A DNA stretch of 7,424 bases from DATKDU01 sp035512595 (lineage in GTDB: Bacteria; Planctomycetota; Planctomycetia; Pirellulales; Pirellulaceae). The stretch lies in the NCBI GenBank assembly GCA_035512595.1, contig DATKDU010000136.1, positions 1-7,424 of the forward strand, read 5' to 3'. The stretch's first letter is position 1. Each line of letters starts with the position of its first letter. Made by a program: the position numbers and the translations under genes. Positions 7,041-7,424 of the stretch are shown here, one piece after another. Below the pieces are notes generated by a model. The model was not told the DNA's origin, did no database searches, and worked only from the letters and a program-made list of their open reading frames with translations.

Positions 7041-7065
7041 CGTAGGACAGGTTTTCAACCTGTCC
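7041..7065 (-). repeat. Single palindromic repeat unit in front of cstA (copy C)
   Basis: One 25-bp unit, identical to the left arm of copy B, whose CCTACG end is followed on the minus strand by TTT and the cstA ATG. It lacks an immediate inverted partner. Its exact inverted match is the right arm of copy D, 121 bp away, and the identity extends into the start codon on both sides. Confidence 0.92.
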
Positions 7066-7099
7066 TTGAACGAATTGCGTGGAAGCAGGATCCAGAGTG

Positions 7100-7129
7100 T
7101 AGAATACGTCTCGCTGCAATTTCGTGCAA
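7100..7129. promoter_or_regulatory. Candidate overlapping divergent promoters for cstA and nagA
   Basis: This part of the 76-bp stretch between repeat copies C and D is the only non-repeat sequence available for promoters. Minus strand, for cstA: TTGCAC (7129-7124), 17 bp, TATTCT (7106-7101). Plus strand, for nagA: TAGAAT at 7100-7105 is a good -10, with only a poor TTGCGT (7075-7080) at 19 bp. An imperfect dyad, CGCTGCA-ATTTCG-TGCAACG (7112-7131), overlaps the cstA -35 and could be an operator. All of this is pattern matching to sigma-70 consensus and is weak. Confidence 0.25.
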
Positions 7130-7141
7130 CGCAGAACCGAG

Positions 7142-7210
7142 GTAGGACAGGTTTTCAACCTGTCCAGAAAAAACGCTTCGAAGCCTGGACAGGTTGAAAA
7201 CCTGTCCTAC
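7142..7210. repeat. Palindromic repeat pair in front of nagA (copy D)
   Basis: Arms 7142-7165 and 7187-7210 are perfect 24-bp reverse complements, extended by two inner pairs to 26 bp. The spacer includes the 10-bp palindrome GCTTCGAAGC (7175-7184). The right arm ends in CCTAC, then G, TTT and the nagA ATG at 7215. This is the most perfect of the three pairs in the window, so possibly the youngest. Confidence 0.93.
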
Positions 7211-7214
7211 GTTT

Positions 7215-7424
7215 ATGATCACCGCCCGCCGCTACGATACGCTCCGCCCCGTCTGCATCGAGCTGGAGGGGGCGAAAATCGCCCGCATTGCCTCGGCGGC
7301 CGATTCCCCCGATCTGCCGCTGGTCGCGCCGGGGCTCGTCGATTTGCAGATCAACGGCTACGCCGGGATCGAGTTCAACGACCCGCAGCTCACGCTCGAC
7401 AAGGTGCAGCAGGTCGCCGTCGCT
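7215..7424 (+). CDS. nagA: N-acetylglucosamine-6-phosphate deacetylase, 5' part (runs off the window)
   Basis: The first 70 codons read MITARRYDTLRPVCIELEGA onward and stay open to the right edge. NagA removes the acetyl group from GlcNAc-6-phosphate in the cytoplasm, feeding NagB or cell-wall recycling. The N-terminal small beta domain is followed by LVAPGLVDLQINGYAGIEFND (residues 36-56). Most amidohydrolases have a metal-binding HxH at this point; NagA instead has QxN, as here (Gln45, Asn47), which matches E. coli DVQLNGCGGVQFND closely. The start is fixed by ATG at 7215, 3 nt after a palindromic repeat; there is no ordinary Shine-Dalgarno. The catalytic Asp and remaining metal ligands lie beyond the window, so intactness cannot be judged. 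It is divergent from cstA and shares its intergenic region. Confidence 0.85.
   Translation, partial: MITARRYDTLRPVCIELEGAKIARIASAADSPDLPLVAPGLVDLQINGYAGIEFNDPQLTLDKVQQVAVA

Noticed and set aside
2221..7210. CRISPR array built from the repeated 25-bp units
   Set aside because: Copies are scattered over 5 kb, inverted rather than direct, and lack regularly sized spacers; no cas gene is present.

Overview
The window looks like chromosomal DNA from a high-GC member of the Planctomycetota, probably Pirellulales-like. The evidence is indirect: roughly 65% GC over most of the window, a zinc-ribbon / single-membrane-helix / extracytoplasmic-domain protein of a build common in that phylum, and several copies of a palindromic repeat whose translated form (RRTGFQPV in one frame, GQVENLSY in another) is, from memory, a recurrent contaminant of planctomycete gene models. 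No 16S rRNA or other taxonomic marker is present, so this is an inference.

Layout. Positions 1-254 hold no gene I can support, only repeats: a 15-bp inverted repeat and a pair of AGGGGACATTT direct repeats. A plus-strand gene (255-1115) encodes a small membrane protein with an N-terminal CxxC...CxxC zinc ribbon. It converges, across 47 bp with no visible terminator, on a minus-strand two-gene operon: an amidase-signature hydrolase (3176-4513) followed with no spacer (TAA directly abutting ATG) by a secreted S9 prolyl-oligopeptidase-family peptidase (1163-3175). Divergent from the amidase is a gamma-class carbonic anhydrase-like protein (4596-5129), which converges on a minus-strand CstA-family transporter (5142-7037). 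Divergent from cstA is the first 70 codons of nagA, N-acetylglucosamine-6-phosphate deacetylase (7215 to the right edge).

The genes do not form one pathway. Amidase plus exported peptidase suggests use of peptides and amides. CstA (peptide/pyruvate uptake in other bacteria) beside NagA (amino-sugar catabolism) suggests scavenging of peptide and aminosugar material, but that is only a contextual inference.

The most interesting layer is a palindromic repeat family built on a unit of about 25 bp (GGACAGGTT stem, TTC loop, AACCTGTCC stem, with a terminal CGTAGG/CCTACG). Four loci carry it: three as tail-to-tail pairs and one as a single unit. One pair lies inside the peptidase gene, in frame, replacing a beta-propeller turn with about 19 repeat-encoded residues. 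The other three loci each end exactly three bases before a start codon (CCTACG-NNN-ATG) and fill most of the two divergent intergenic regions. Between cstA and nagA the repeat forms a perfect 31-bp inverted repeat that includes both ATG codons. A second palindrome type (TAGCCGG...) forms the 3' coding ends of the convergent carbonic anhydrase-like and cstA genes. No CRISPR array, tRNA, rRNA, transposase or defence system was found.
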